36,320 nucleotides of DNA from Oscillatoriales cyanobacterium RM2_1_1 (GCA_012033335.1 JAAURB010000053.1:1-36320), one strand, 5' to 3'. Counted from the stretch's first letter, positions 23,619-32,559 are shown. The notes: generated by a model not told the origin, from the sequence alone. Numbers and translations: made by a program.

Positions 23619-24788
23619 CTAACTCCTAATCTGAACTGGCATGACCAGATAAGTCATTTTCAGTTCCCCTAGGGGCCGAAGAATCACGGGGCTGGTGGCG
23701 GTATTCAAGCAGATCTGGAGTTCTGAAGTCGTAAAAACTTTTAACCCTTCTAGTAAATACTTGACATTAAAAGCCACTTCTTCAGGTTCATCTCCAGAAA
23801 TTTGAGCGGATAGGGACTCAAGGGCATTGCCAACCTCCGCTGCTTCTGCCGAGAAACAGACCATCTGGCGATCGCGATCTATTGTGCATTTAATAATGTC
23901 ATTCTTCTGGCTGGCCAGAATCGCAATTCGCTCTAGGGCCCCAAGCAATTGCCGACGATCCAAGTCGATGTAGCTGGAAAATTCCTGAGGAATCAACTGG
24001 TTGTAAGCTGGATAGGCCCCCTCTAGCTTGCGACTATTTAACCGTTGATTGCCGAATTCAAAAATGACCTGACTCTCATCCAACCTCAAACCCATTGGTG
24101 CCAGGGCATCCTCCTGATCCAGGCTCCCCAGGCTCACCATCCGCTCTACCTCCCGCAGTGCCCGAGCTGGAATCGTCACCTCTAGATCCGTTGTCTCGGC
24201 TGCAACCGCCAGAGAATCAGTGCTCTGAATATTTTCAGTCTGGACTACCGCCAGTCGATGGCCATCTGTTGAGGCAAATTCCAGGGTGCCTGCCTGGATC
24301 TTCAGATGAACCCCCGTCAAGATCTGTTTGGCTTCATCGGGGCTGGTGGCAAATAGGGTTCTTCTCAAGCCCTCAAGTAAGGCATTGGCAGACAGTTGAA
24401 CGGATTTTCCAGTTTCTACCTGAGGCAATTCGGGGTATTCCTCTGGCCCCATACCGCGAATTTGATATTCCCCGGAACTGGCCTTCAACGTCACACTTTG
24501 CTCCCCTATCGCATTCGCTACAGCGATGGTGCTTTGAGGCAGGCGAGAGATAATGTCACTCAACAATTTTGCCGGCAGGGTGCAACGTCCCCCGACCTCT
24601 ACCGATGCTGCCATCCGAGTATAAATCCCTAGACTCAGATCAAAGGCGGTCAAGCTCAAAGTCTGATTGGCCTGATCTGCGAACAACAAAATATTAGCCA
24701 AGACAGGATGGGTCGGACGAGAGGGCACTGCCCGAGCAACAAAAGACAGCCCTGCATTTAATTTTTCCTGTTCAATCACAAACTGCAT
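23619..24788 (-). CDS. dnaN: DNA polymerase III beta sliding clamp
   Basis: A 389-residue clamp with the normal three-domain length. N-terminal MQFVIEQEKLNAGLSFVARA, then PSRPTHPVLANILL (22-35), TDGHRLAVV in the middle domain, and the C-terminal LRPLGELKMTYLVMPVQIRS, where the M(P)(V/M)R ending forms part of the partner-binding groove. It encircles DNA and tethers polymerase III. It follows dnaA on the same strand with a 409-bp gap carrying DnaA boxes, the classic dnaA-oriC-dnaN arrangement. Confidence 0.96.
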   Translation of the reverse strand: MQFVIEQEKLNAGLSFVARAVPSRPTHPVLANILLFADQANQTLSLTAFDLSLGIYTRMAASVEVGGRCTLPAKLLSDIISRLPQSTIAVANAIGEQSVTLKASSGEYQIRGMGPEEYPELPQVETGKSVQLSANALLEGLRRTLFATSPDEAKQILTGVHLKIQAGTLEFASTDGHRLAVVQTENIQSTDSLAVAAETTDLEVTIPARALREVERMVSLGSLDQEDALAPMGLRLDESQVIFEFGNQRLNSRKLEGAYPAYNQLIPQEFSSYIDLDRRQLLGALERIAILASQKNDIIKCTIDRDRQMVCFSAEAAEVGNALESLSAQISGDEPEEVAFNVKYLLEGLKVFTTSELQICLNTATSPVILRPLGELKMTYLVMPVQIRS

Positions 24789-24822
24789 ACTCTCATCCCA
24801 TTAGTCCAGCGAACCGTATTAT

Positions 24823-24835
24823 AGCGCTTCGCGCT
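24823..24835. repeat. Short hairpin AGCGC-ttc-GCGCT upstream of dnaN
   Basis: A perfect 5-bp stem with a TTC loop, embedded in tatagcgcttcgcgctgtga, 35 bp upstream of the dnaN ATG, so it lies in the leader or promoter. Confidence 0.4.
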
Positions 24836-24869
24836 GTGATAGATAGGGGTAAATTCAGGAATTGACGGT

Positions 24870-25010
24870 TACTTCAAGAGTAAAAATATATCTACATGTG
24901 GAAAACCATGAAAACACTAGTGATCAACATGTCCAGGGTACGAGACAAGATTAACTGATCAAAATCCAGACAGTTTTCCACAGAGTTTTCCACAGCCAAA
25001 AAGCTTTAAA
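24870..25010. other. Probable replication origin (oriC) with DnaA boxes
   Basis: The dnaA-dnaN gap holds TGTGGAAAA at 24897-24905 and TTTTCCACA at 24974-24982 and 24986-24994. These three perfect copies of the cyanobacterial form of the DnaA box comprise two tandem at 12-bp spacing and one in opposite orientation about 77 bp away. An AT-rich stretch (gagtaaaaatatatctacat, 24877-24896) borders the first box and could unwind. Three boxes is few, so a larger origin or additional weak boxes are possible. A GC-skew switch here would confirm it. Confidence 0.7.
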
Positions 25011-25197
25011 AGATCTAGATCTTTCAGTAGACTTTCGGATTGAATTCCATCCCACTTCAAGTATGGAACTTGAGAACACCCCTCAAATCTTCCTGGGGAC
25101 TGAAATCGCAAGGAGTCCCAGGGGATGGCTTTTCTAGACGTATCCGCTCCTCTCAGTTCTCCCTTCAGCTTTCCTGATTTCCTGGAGATAAAAAACC

Positions 25198-26583
25198 CTA
25201 TCTGCCATTTCGATTGCGACTGGCAAGGTTAATTCGATCGCCTAACTGCCTCAGAGTCTGGGCCAGTTCTGGATCACGATGACGTAGTTGACCTATTTTA
25301 TCACAAGCATACATGACAGTTGTATGGTCTTTTCCTCCGAACAACTCTCCAATTTTAGGCAAGCTCAAATCCGTATGTTGTCGCGTTAGATACATCGCTA
25401 CCTGCCGGGCCAGGCTGATTTCCCGCCGCCTCGAACTCCCCTTGAGATCCTCCAAGGTGACTTTAAATGTTTCAGCGATCGCCTGTAAAACTACCTCTGG
25501 AGAGGATTCCTCCACCTGTTCCACCGGATTTAGAACCGGGGCAATATTGGCCACAGTAATCGGCAATCCTGAAATCGACGTATAGGCAACCACTCGGGTC
25601 AATGCCCCTTCCAACTCTCGAATATTAGAAGTATACGTTGAGGCGATATATTCAATCACATTCCGAGGCAACCGCACCTGTTCATACTCTGCTTTCTTTT
25701 GCAAGATGGCCATGCGAGTTTCCAGATCAGGGGCCTGAACATCAGCCACCAACCCCATGGAAAATCGAGAACAGAGCCGCTCCTGCAACTGAGGAATATA
25801 ATTGGGGGGGCGATCAGCCGCCAGGACAACTTGCTTACCCGATTCATGGAGGGTATTGAAAGTATGAAAGAACTCTTCCTGGGTATATTCTTTCCCTTCA
25901 ATAAATTGGATGTCATCAACCAGCAGCACATCTGCTGCCCGATAATGTTCCCGAAATGTTTGAACGCTATCCCGCCGGATAGAAGCAATCAGGTCATTGG
26001 TAAATTTTTCAGTCGAGACGTAAAACACTTTGGAGTTTGGATCAATTTCGAGCCGATAATGACCAATGGCTTGCATCAGATGGGTTTTGCCCAATCCCAC
26101 CCCACCACAGAGGAATAAAGGATTAAATTCTCGTCCTGGGGATTCAGCCACCGCCAGGGAAGCCGCATGGGCTAACCGACTATTAGCCCCCACTACAAAC
26201 CGGGAAAAAATATACTTCGTATTCAGGCTATGGCGGGATTCCGGTCGATCATGGCATTCTGGAGCAGGATTGAACTGCGTTTCATCAGATTGATGATTAG
26301 AAAGATTGGTAAAGCTGACTCTGCTACTGTCAACTACTTCAGTGGTGATGTGAATTCTAATCCCATAACCCAAAATTCCCTCAACAGCTTCAGCAATCAT
26401 CTCCTGATAATGCTTTTGCAGCCAATTGCGGACAAAAGGATTGGGAGTGCGAATGACTAAGCAGTTGTCATCGAGATGTTCGGCATAGGCCGTTTTGAGC
26501 CAAGTATCATAGGTCGGCTCACCGACTTGTACCTGGAGACGCTCGAGCACCTGAGGCCATAGGTTCTTAGGGGAAGTTTCCAC
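25198..26583 (-). CDS. dnaA: Chromosomal replication initiator DnaA
   Basis: A 461-residue DnaA with all four domains. Domain I is at 1-80 (LWPQVLERLQVQVGEPTYDT), a short linker at about 85-118, then the AAA+ domain with NTKYIFSRFVVG, Walker A GGVGLGKT (160-167), Walker B DVLLVDDIQF (217-226) and sensor motifs. The C-terminal HTH carries the DnaA signature GGKDHTTVMYACDKI near 415-430. It binds the TTTTCCACA boxes found just downstream between it and dnaN. Start METSPKNLWPQ matches homologues. Confidence 0.97.
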   Translation of the reverse strand: METSPKNLWPQVLERLQVQVGEPTYDTWLKTAYAEHLDDNCLVIRTPNPFVRNWLQKHYQEMIAEAVEGILGYGIRIHITTEVVDSSRVSFTNLSNHQSDETQFNPAPECHDRPESRHSLNTKYIFSRFVVGANSRLAHAASLAVAESPGREFNPLFLCGGVGLGKTHLMQAIGHYRLEIDPNSKVFYVSTEKFTNDLIASIRRDSVQTFREHYRAADVLLVDDIQFIEGKEYTQEEFFHTFNTLHESGKQVVLAADRPPNYIPQLQERLCSRFSMGLVADVQAPDLETRMAILQKKAEYEQVRLPRNVIEYIASTYTSNIRELEGALTRVVAYTSISGLPITVANIAPVLNPVEQVEESSPEVVLQAIAETFKVTLEDLKGSSRRREISLARQVAMYLTRQHTDLSLPKIGELFGGKDHTTVMYACDKIGQLRHRDPELAQTLRQLGDRINLASRNRNGR

Positions 26584-27138
26584 TGCTAACGTTTGAGAAT
26601 AAGGTTTATGGGAGACTGAAGCTACCGCAGAAAAATGGCTTGGCTTTCTGAGGTTCTGATCTGGAGAACTCCAGTTTACTCGATAGCGCTAAATTCGGCT
26701 GAAGAATATTTGGGATAAATTTTTAAAAAATTTTTAGGAATTTTAGGAATTTTCAGAAAATTGTTGTAAGAAGTTTTTACATCTAAAGCCTCAAGATGAA
26801 CTTTTAGGCAGAACTTTTTGGGGAGCTTTTTTGGGGGAAGTTTTTTGAGAAAACTCTTTGAGAAAATACTTGCCTGACTAATAGTCCAGTTCCTGGCGCT
26901 TGGAAACGTCAGTCCTGGGCTAGAAATTGCTTAGATATTTATCTCAGTCCAAGGGGTCTGATACCGAGGATGGCCGAGGAGTGTTTCCTGAGAGATCAAG
27001 GGGTCAAGCCTCTAGAATGATTGAATTGACAATTGCTGGGAAGGATAATGTTAGATTGAAGGAGGTAAAGTTTGTACCAGTCTCAACCTTGAGGTTGCCT
27101 GCTCAAGAATTCTGCTGAAGATATTCTGCTCAACGATA
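26584..27138. other. Divergent dnaA / htrA promoter region
   Basis: 555 bp with no credible gene. 26714-26790 is strongly AT-rich with repeated AATTTTTA/TTTTAGGAATTT runs, 130-210 bp upstream of dnaA. TTGAGAAAA is repeated near 26845-26870. A TTGACA at 27026-27031 lies upstream of htrA, without a well-spaced -10. I find no TTTTCCACA here, so these AT-rich tracts are more likely promoter than origin, though an unwinding element cannot be excluded. Confidence 0.45.
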
Positions 27139-28386
27139 ATGAATCACTCTACTGATCGGAAACTGCATTTCTGGAGGCAACCCGCCCTCTATTTGGTTTT
27201 ACTTTTGTTAGGGGCAGGGGCAGCTTTGGCGGGAGAAAACTGGCTCAGGGCAAGACTGTTCCCTGCAGATCCAGGAGTAGAACAAGCTGTAGAGGGTTCA
27301 CCGACCGCTTTGCCCGAGGCTAAGCCGGGAGCCCGGTCTCCAGTCTGGCAGATGCCAAAACCCAATTCAGATGTCAGTTCCCCCACCCCCTCTAACTTCA
27401 TTGTTACCGCTGTAGAACAGGTGGGGCCTGCGGTAGTCCGAATCAATGCCTCTCGCCGGGTGGGCTCAGGATTCGATCAGTTTAATCAGCCGTTTCCGGA
27501 AGAATTCTTTGAAGGACGACCTGCCCCCCCAGATTCCCTGGAGCGGGGCACAGGTTCAGGGTTTATCTTGACCTCAGAAGGACACATTTTAACCAATAGC
27601 CACGTGGTTGAAGGGAGTGAAACCGTTGAGGTGGTGCTTAAGGATGGTCGCTGGTTTGATGGGGAAGTATTGGGGATTGATCCGGTGACCGATGTTGCTG
27701 TGGTTAAAATTCAAGCCAAAAATCTCCCCACCGTGCCAATCGGCAACTCAGACACCCTCTCTCCTGGGGAGTGGGCGATCGCCATTGGCAATCCCCTCGG
27801 TTTGGACAACTCCGTAACGGTGGGAATTATCAGTGCAACCGGTCGTTCTAGCACCGATGTCGGAGTTCCAGACAAGCGAATTGGGTTCATTCAGACCGAT
27901 GCCGCCATCAACCCGGGCAATTCCGGCGGCCCGTTGTTAAATGCCCAGGGACAGGTAATTGGCATGAACACAGCGATTATTGATGGAGCCCAGGGATTGG
28001 GCTTTGCCATTCCGATTGATAAAGCCAAAGAAATTGCCGAGCAATTGATTGCAACCGGTCGAGCTGAACATGCCTATCTGGGAATTGAAATGGTAGCGTT
28101 GACTCCGGAGACCAAGCGGCAGGTTCAAGATCTCCTGGGAGATAGGGTCAAGGCAGATCAAGGGGTCTTGGTGGTCAGGGTGGCCCCCGGATCCCCCGCT
28201 GAACGGTTTGGCCTCAAGCCAGGGGATGTGCTTCGTCAGATTAATGGTAGGCCCATTATCAAATCAGAAATCGTTCAGGAAGTGGTTCAGAGTGAGGCGG
28301 TGGGAAGTTCCCTCAAGATTGAAGTGGATCGAAATGGCCAGATTTTGAATCTGAATATTAAAACCGGAAATCTACCCCCCGCCTGA
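27139..28386 (+). CDS. HtrA/DegP-family trypsin-like serine protease
   Basis: A 415-residue protease (HhoA/HhoB/HtrA type). A membrane or signal helix at about 15-31 ([20 protein letters not shown]) exports it to the periplasm or thylakoid lumen. A Pro-rich linker follows. The catalytic triad is His155 in LTNSHVVEG, Asp185 in VTDVAVVKI and Ser262 in [10 protein letters not shown]. One C-terminal PDZ domain (about 310-405) has AYLGIEM and [20 protein letters not shown]. It degrades damaged exported proteins, and cyanobacterial members help with photo-oxidative stress. Its TGA and the TAG of the convergent permease gene are 1 bp apart. Which of the three cyanobacterial paralogues it is cannot be told. 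Confidence 0.93.
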   Translation: MNHSTDRKLHFWRQPALYLVLLLLGAGAALAGENWLRARLFPADPGVEQAVEGSPTALPEAKPGARSPVWQMPKPNSDVSSPTPSNFIVTAVEQVGPAVVRINASRRVGSGFDQFNQPFPEEFFEGRPAPPDSLERGTGSGFILTSEGHILTNSHVVEGSETVEVVLKDGRWFDGEVLGIDPVTDVAVVKIQAKNLPTVPIGNSDTLSPGEWAIAIGNPLGLDNSVTVGIISATGRSSTDVGVPDKRIGFIQTDAAINPGNSGGPLLNAQGQVIGMNTAIIDGAQGLGFAIPIDKAKEIAEQLIATGRAEHAYLGIEMVALTPETKRQVQDLLGDRVKADQGVLVVRVAPGSPAERFGLKPGDVLRQINGRPIIKSEIVQEVVQSEAVGSSLKIEVDRNGQILNLNIKTGNLPPA

Positions 28387-28387
28387 C

Positions 28388-29176
28388 CTAGGCTCCCATG
28401 CCAGAGTAGCGCTTCAAACCCTGCCGCCAGAGCAGACGATTCAGGCCCAGAAATATTACGCCCCAAATTCCCATGACCAAAAGTCCTCGACCCAGGTCAA
28501 TGGGCAAGCCAATTAGCAGGGATGCTGGAAAATGAATCAGATAGGGAAATGGTGTCCAGGAAATAACATGGCGAATTCCTGGCGGAAAAACTTCCAGGGG
28601 AGCCACAATGCCGGAGAGAAACAAATAGGGCAAGAACCAAATATCCTCAATGGCAGCCGCCCGCTCTGTCCAAAATGCTAATAACCCAAAGGTATATTGC
28701 ATCAAAAACCTCAAACCAAATGCCAACACCAGCAGTCCAATAAAGAGGAGGAAAGTTCCTAAACTGGGTAACCAAAAGGCCTCAGGATAAAGTCCAAAAA
28801 ATAATAGAATAATCCCGAGAATAAACGGCAATCGGGCAAATCGCTCTGAAATATGGGCCGCTACATGATGCCAAACTGGATCCATGGGTTGCAAGAGCTT
28901 CGGAGATAGCCGACCTTGAACCACATCTTTCTCAAATTCCCAAATTACCCACACCACATTGGCTTGACGCACAATAAAAGCCGCCAAAAAGTATTGGGCA
29001 AACTGGATTCGGGTCAAGGGCAAAGCCTCCGATTGGGACGCTTTCATCCAAATTCCCATCAAAATAAACGGCAATGACCCCGATAATGCCCACAGAAACA
29101 GTTCAGCTCGATATTCCAGCATGTAGGCATAGTAGCTACTGAGGAGGGTGCGGGTCAGCCGGGTGAGATTTTTCAT
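28388..29176 (-). CDS. ABC-2 family permease (PF06182/DUF990 type)
   Basis: A 262-residue membrane protein with about six helices (LLSSYYAYMLEYRAELFLWA at the start, then LFIGLLVLAFGLRFLMQYTF). Family features are the ExxxDVxxGRLSPKLLQPMDP loop and a late SGIVAPLEVFPPGIRHVISW motif followed by PFPYLIHFPASLLIG. PF06182 proteins usually occur as two unequal permeases plus one ATPase; neither partner is adjacent. Substrate unknown. The gene converges on htrA with stop codons almost touching, leaving no room for separate terminators. Confidence 0.85.
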   Translation of the reverse strand: MKNLTRLTRTLLSSYYAYMLEYRAELFLWALSGSLPFILMGIWMKASQSEALPLTRIQFAQYFLAAFIVRQANVVWVIWEFEKDVVQGRLSPKLLQPMDPVWHHVAAHISERFARLPFILGIILLFFGLYPEAFWLPSLGTFLLFIGLLVLAFGLRFLMQYTFGLLAFWTERAAAIEDIWFLPYLFLSGIVAPLEVFPPGIRHVISWTPFPYLIHFPASLLIGLPIDLGRGLLVMGIWGVIFLGLNRLLWRQGLKRYSGMGA

Positions 29177-29352
29177 CGGGAGAGCGTTCTAGATCAGGAC
29201 TGCTATAGCGATCCTAAATCAATCGGGAGAAATCTATGAAGGGATGTGGGAAATTTATCCCCATGTAGAGGGCCCCTCCATTCCCTGCTGATGAATTATT
29301 GCTGATTGCTATGTAGAACAGTAGAATAAAAATATTGCTTACTTGATCAAAA

Positions 29353-30054
29353 ATGCAACTTGAACCTCCCCTACCCCGCTATTGCACTCGAGCTGTCTGG
29401 GAGCAAGGTAAACAGTACTACAGGTTACCAACGGGGGCAAGCTATCCGGGGGTGACAACCATTCTCTCGGCCACTGAACCACCAGAACAAAAACAAGCCC
29501 TGTGGAAATGGCGAAAACGAGTGGGTCAGGAGGCCGCCCAACAGATTACTAGCCAATCTTCTCGGTGGGGAATCAAGCTACACAAATATATTGAAGCAAA
29601 ATTGCAAGGTCACGAACCCGAGGACTTGCCTCCGGAGCTCACTGGATTCTGGAATTCCATTCATCCTTTCCTGGATCAAGCGGTGGAGCGATCGCTACTG
29701 ATTGAAGGTACGGTTTGGAATTCAAAATATCGGTATGCAGGGAAATTAGACTGTCTGGCCATTGTTGAGGGGCAACCCACAATTTGCGACTGGAAAACGG
29801 CTCAAAAGCCCCGCCAAAGTGCCTGGAATAAAACTCACTATCTCCAATGTGCCGCCTATGCCACGGCAGTAGAGCAGGTTTATATCAAGTTTGGTATTGC
29901 GGTCAAGCAAGCCTTGGTCGTTGTCGCATTGCCTGATCAGGAGGCCCAAGTTTTTTCCCTGACCATGGAACCGTTGCTCGATTACTGGCAGGAGTTCAAA
30001 ACCAGGGTCGATGTGTTCTATGGATCTCGCCACCTTAACGAATATTTAAACTGA
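29353..30054 (+). CDS. PD-(D/E)XK exonuclease-like protein (Cas4/RecB/MGME1 type)
   Basis: A 233-residue single-domain nuclease candidate. The RecB-family motifs appear in order: GIKLHKYIE (73-81, the H..E helix), Glu119 in IEGTVW, Asp133 in YAGKLDCLAI, Asp146-x-Lys148 in ICDWKTA, and Q165xxxY169 in LQCAAYA. The N-terminus SYPGVTTILSATEPPEQKQA is the PSVTTIL.. opening seen in MGME1-like and phage exonucleases. There are no iron-sulfur cysteines of the Cas4 type: Cys132 and Cys145 are internal and there is no C-terminal CxxxC set. No cas genes or CRISPR repeats are nearby, so a housekeeping DNA repair or end-processing role is more likely. Stand-alone gene. Confidence 0.82.
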   Translation: MQLEPPLPRYCTRAVWEQGKQYYRLPTGASYPGVTTILSATEPPEQKQALWKWRKRVGQEAAQQITSQSSRWGIKLHKYIEAKLQGHEPEDLPPELTGFWNSIHPFLDQAVERSLLIEGTVWNSKYRYAGKLDCLAIVEGQPTICDWKTAQKPRQSAWNKTHYLQCAAYATAVEQVYIKFGIAVKQALVVVALPDQEAQVFSLTMEPLLDYWQEFKTRVDVFYGSRHLNEYLN

Positions 30055-30206
30055 GACTCACAGCAGTATACCCGATTACTTTTGAAATGATGCTGAAACA
30101 GATCCAGAAGACTAGAAAAGTCTAATCCCAAAATTGAGCAAAAGTCCCCGGGAGAGGGTGATTTTCCTACGTTATACTGACGATTGCAAACAACTTTTTG
30201 AGCCCT

Positions 30207-30800
30207 ATGCCAGGCAAATTTTTTAATAAACCAGATCAAGATACCGCTGAGCGGGTTCCTCCCGGCCAGTATCTGGCCACGGGTTTTCCTATTTTGACCT
30301 ATGGAGAGACCCCCCAGATCAGCACCCAGGAGTGGGAATTTAAAGTCTGGGGGCTTGTGACTCCCAAAACCCTTACCTGGTCAGATTTTATGGCCATGCC
30401 TCAGCAGGAGTTCACCGCTGATTTTCACTGTGTCACCCGATGGTCAAAGCTTGATATCAAGTGGCGCGGGGTCAAGGTGACTGATTTCATGAAGCAGGTT
30501 GAGGTTAATCCTCGGGCTGTTCATGTGATGGAACATTGCTACGGGGGCTATACGACAAATATTGCGATGGCAGATTTTCTCAGGGAGGAAAACTTCTTTG
30601 CCCATACCCTTCTAGACGAACCCCTACCGATAGACCATGGCGGCCCGATGCGGCTGGTGGTGCCCCATATTTATGCCTGGAAGAGTGCGAAATGGATTAA
30701 TGGTCTAGAATTCCTCGAGCACGAAGACTTGGGGTTCTGGGAACGCAATGGCTATCACACCCGAGGCGAACCCTGGGCAGAGGAGCGATATAGCGACTAA
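30207..30800 (+). CDS. Sulfite oxidase-like molybdopterin oxidoreductase (YuiH type)
   Basis: A 197-residue protein from ATG 30207; a TTG three codons earlier is less likely. It is the Oxidored_molyb domain alone: RVPPGQYLATGFPILTYGET, WEFKVWGLVTPKTLTWSDFM, then FHCVTRWSKLDIKWRGV with Cys75 as the expected molybdenum ligand. Next are HVMEHCYGGYTTNIAM and GGPMRLVVPHIYAWKSAKWI. There is no Tat or Sec signal, so it is cytosolic, unlike MsrP/YedY. Substrate unknown. First gene of a co-directional run; plsC follows after 24 bp. Confidence 0.87.
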   Translation: MPGKFFNKPDQDTAERVPPGQYLATGFPILTYGETPQISTQEWEFKVWGLVTPKTLTWSDFMAMPQQEFTADFHCVTRWSKLDIKWRGVKVTDFMKQVEVNPRAVHVMEHCYGGYTTNIAMADFLREENFFAHTLLDEPLPIDHGGPMRLVVPHIYAWKSAKWINGLEFLEHEDLGFWERNGYHTRGEPWAEERYSD

Positions 30801-30824
30801 AACCTCAGGACTCATGACAGTACC

Positions 30825-31475
30825 ATGGCAACTTTTGAAGTTTCACCCTGGCTCACTCCAATGGCTTATTTTTTGTTCCATCAGATTGTTCTGCCACTGT
30901 ATTTTGGTAAAATTAGGATTGAAGGGCAGGAATTATTGCCCAAGTCTGGGGCAGTGATTATAGCGCCAACCCATCGCTCCCGCTGGGATCCAATTCTTCT
31001 AGGATATGCCATGGGTCGCCGGGTAACTGATCGAGATTTACGGTACATGGTGTTGTTGGATCAAACTAGAGGCGTACAGGGGTGGTTTGTTCGACGTTTA
31101 GGGGGGTTTCCCATTGACCGCGATCGCCCAGCATCTTCTAGCATTCGATACAGCGTAGAATTGTTGCAAAATCAAGAGGTACTGGTGCTATTCCCAGAGG
31201 GACGCATTTTTTTGGATAACCAGATTCATCCGGTGCAATCAGGAGTAGCTCGAATTGCTCTCCAGGCTATTTCGGGTCAGGCTAATCTCGACCTCAAAAT
31301 TGTCCCTGTTAGTATCCTCTATGACCATCCTGCACCGCCTCCTTGGAAGTCTGGCGTTCAGATTAAAATCGGCGCTCCGCTTCAGGTTAAAGACTACTGC
31401 GGTGACTCCACAAAGCAAGCAGCTCGACAACTCACAGAAAACCTGGAAAGCGCACTTAAAGCATTGCATCAGTAG
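30825..31475 (+). CDS. plsC: 1-acyl-glycerol-3-phosphate acyltransferase family protein
   Basis: A 216-residue PlsC-type acyltransferase. Block I is THRSRWDP with His50 and Asp55 (HxxxxD charge relay), block II GWFVRRLGGFPIDRDR (86-101), block III FPEGR (123-127) and block IV IVPVSILYDHPAPP. It transfers an acyl chain to lysophosphatidate or a related acceptor at the cytoplasmic membrane face. Cyanobacteria have several paralogues, so the symbol marks the family rather than proven LPAAT activity. It is 24 bp after the molybdoenzyme gene and 4 bp before the next gene. Confidence 0.85.
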   Translation: MATFEVSPWLTPMAYFLFHQIVLPLYFGKIRIEGQELLPKSGAVIIAPTHRSRWDPILLGYAMGRRVTDRDLRYMVLLDQTRGVQGWFVRRLGGFPIDRDRPASSSIRYSVELLQNQEVLVLFPEGRIFLDNQIHPVQSGVARIALQAISGQANLDLKIVPVSILYDHPAPPPWKSGVQIKIGAPLQVKDYCGDSTKQAARQLTENLESALKALHQ

Positions 31476-31479
31476 TTTT

Positions 31480-32559
31480 ATGAAAAAATTAGCACAGCTT
31501 AAACAGTACGCGACTGAGGAACTAGGTCTCTCCCGCGAGCAGATCAAACGGTTTGGAGCCTTGAATAAAAGATCGACCTGGGAGCAGGCGATCGCCGCCG
31601 CTCAGGATAGTCAATTGCAGTTGAATCTATCTCAAGATAAATCTGCCAATAAGCAGCCCCCTGCAGATCAGCTTAAAACAGGTCAGCTTAAAAATAGGGT
31701 GATAGGCCAAAACTCAGAGATTCAAGATTCAGACATCAAATCAGCAACGCCTCAGGTCTTTGAGTCGAAGTTGGGTCTGGATCTTGATCCAATTCCAGAT
31801 CAAACTTCAACTTTAAGCCGGGGATCAAGTCAAAAACCAAGTCAAAGACCAAGTCAAAGACCAAGTCAAAAGCCAGACCAGCAGCTAGACCAAGATTTAG
31901 CAGACTCGTTAGTTCAAGGTACTGATCAAGCTAGTATTCAAACTGACCCTCGAACTCCACCTCAGCGGTTGCCGACTTTTCCTGGGATAATTTCTGGGAC
32001 AAATTCTAGGGCAAATTCTGGGACAAAATCCCAGCCTGCAAGAACTGTGGCTGCCAAAATAAGTTTGGGATCAGTCCAAACTTCTCTTCAGGTTTTGGAG
32101 CGAGAAACCACCGAGGTATGCCCCCAATCTCAGTTGCGAAAAATGGTCAATCCCCTGCTAAAAATGCGGGGCAGTCTAACATCCAAACCCCAGAGCCAAC
32201 CTATTCAAGCTTTACCCTCTGATTCAATCCCGGAATTCAGACCCCAGGAAATTGAACCGACTCTAGAATGCCCGGAATGTATAGTTAATCGGTTTTTGGT
32301 CAAATGCTGCAGAAACTCAAGCATTAGCCCATCCACTGAAACCTGTCCGATTTGTCAGGGAAAAGGTCAAGTCAGCCCTGAAACTGCCCTAGAATGGACG
32401 GTGACTCAGATGGGAGCCTGTGGCTGTTCTCAACCTGAAATTGCCCGATTTTGCGGTTTGTCTAAGTCAGCACAACTTATCCATGTGAAAGCCTGTATTG
32501 ACATTCGTCAAACCCGGGGATTGCTACAAAGTTCTAGATCCTCTCCTCCAGACTCTTGA
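31480..32559 (+). CDS. Uncharacterised modular protein: LKxxA...TW N-terminus, disordered middle, cysteine-rich C-terminus
   Basis: A 359-residue protein from ATG 31480, 4 bp after plsC; the longer frame from 31255 would lie inside plsC. Residues 4-40 (LAQLKQYATEELGLSREQIK, then RFGALNKRSTWEQAIAAA) form a compact SAP- or Rho-N-like module. It matches the module in the accessory gene at 984-1561. The middle 60-255 is Gln/Ser/Pro-rich and disordered, with a 12-bp DNA repeat (QRPSQRPSQ, 31827-31876). The C-terminus has CPECIV, CC and CPICQGKGQ; the last is a DnaJ-like CxxCxGxG half-site, so a zinc site is likely. EIARFCGLSKSAQLI may be a helix-turn-helix. Function unknown; nucleic-acid or protein binding is an inference. 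Confidence 0.7.
   Translation: MKKLAQLKQYATEELGLSREQIKRFGALNKRSTWEQAIAAAQDSQLQLNLSQDKSANKQPPADQLKTGQLKNRVIGQNSEIQDSDIKSATPQVFESKLGLDLDPIPDQTSTLSRGSSQKPSQRPSQRPSQKPDQQLDQDLADSLVQGTDQASIQTDPRTPPQRLPTFPGIISGTNSRANSGTKSQPARTVAAKISLGSVQTSLQVLERETTEVCPQSQLRKMVNPLLKMRGSLTSKPQSQPIQALPSDSIPEFRPQEIEPTLECPECIVNRFLVKCCRNSSISPSTETCPICQGKGQVSPETALEWTVTQMGACGCSQPEIARFCGLSKSAQLIHVKACIDIRQTRGLLQSSRSSPPDS
31827..31876 (+). repeat. 12-bp in-frame tandem repeat
   Basis: About four copies of CAAAGACCAAGT, encoding Q(K/R)PS units within the disordered segment of the preceding feature. Confidence 0.75.

Noticed and set aside
26714-26790. Second replication origin upstream of dnaA
   Set aside because: AT-rich, but I find no TTTTCCACA or TTATCCACA boxes there; promoter function is simpler.
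26927-27118. 63-residue frame upstream of htrA
   Set aside because: No recognisable protein features; it lies in a promoter region.
29353-30054. Part of a CRISPR-Cas system (Cas4)
   Set aside because: No repeats, no other cas genes and no Fe-S cysteine pattern.
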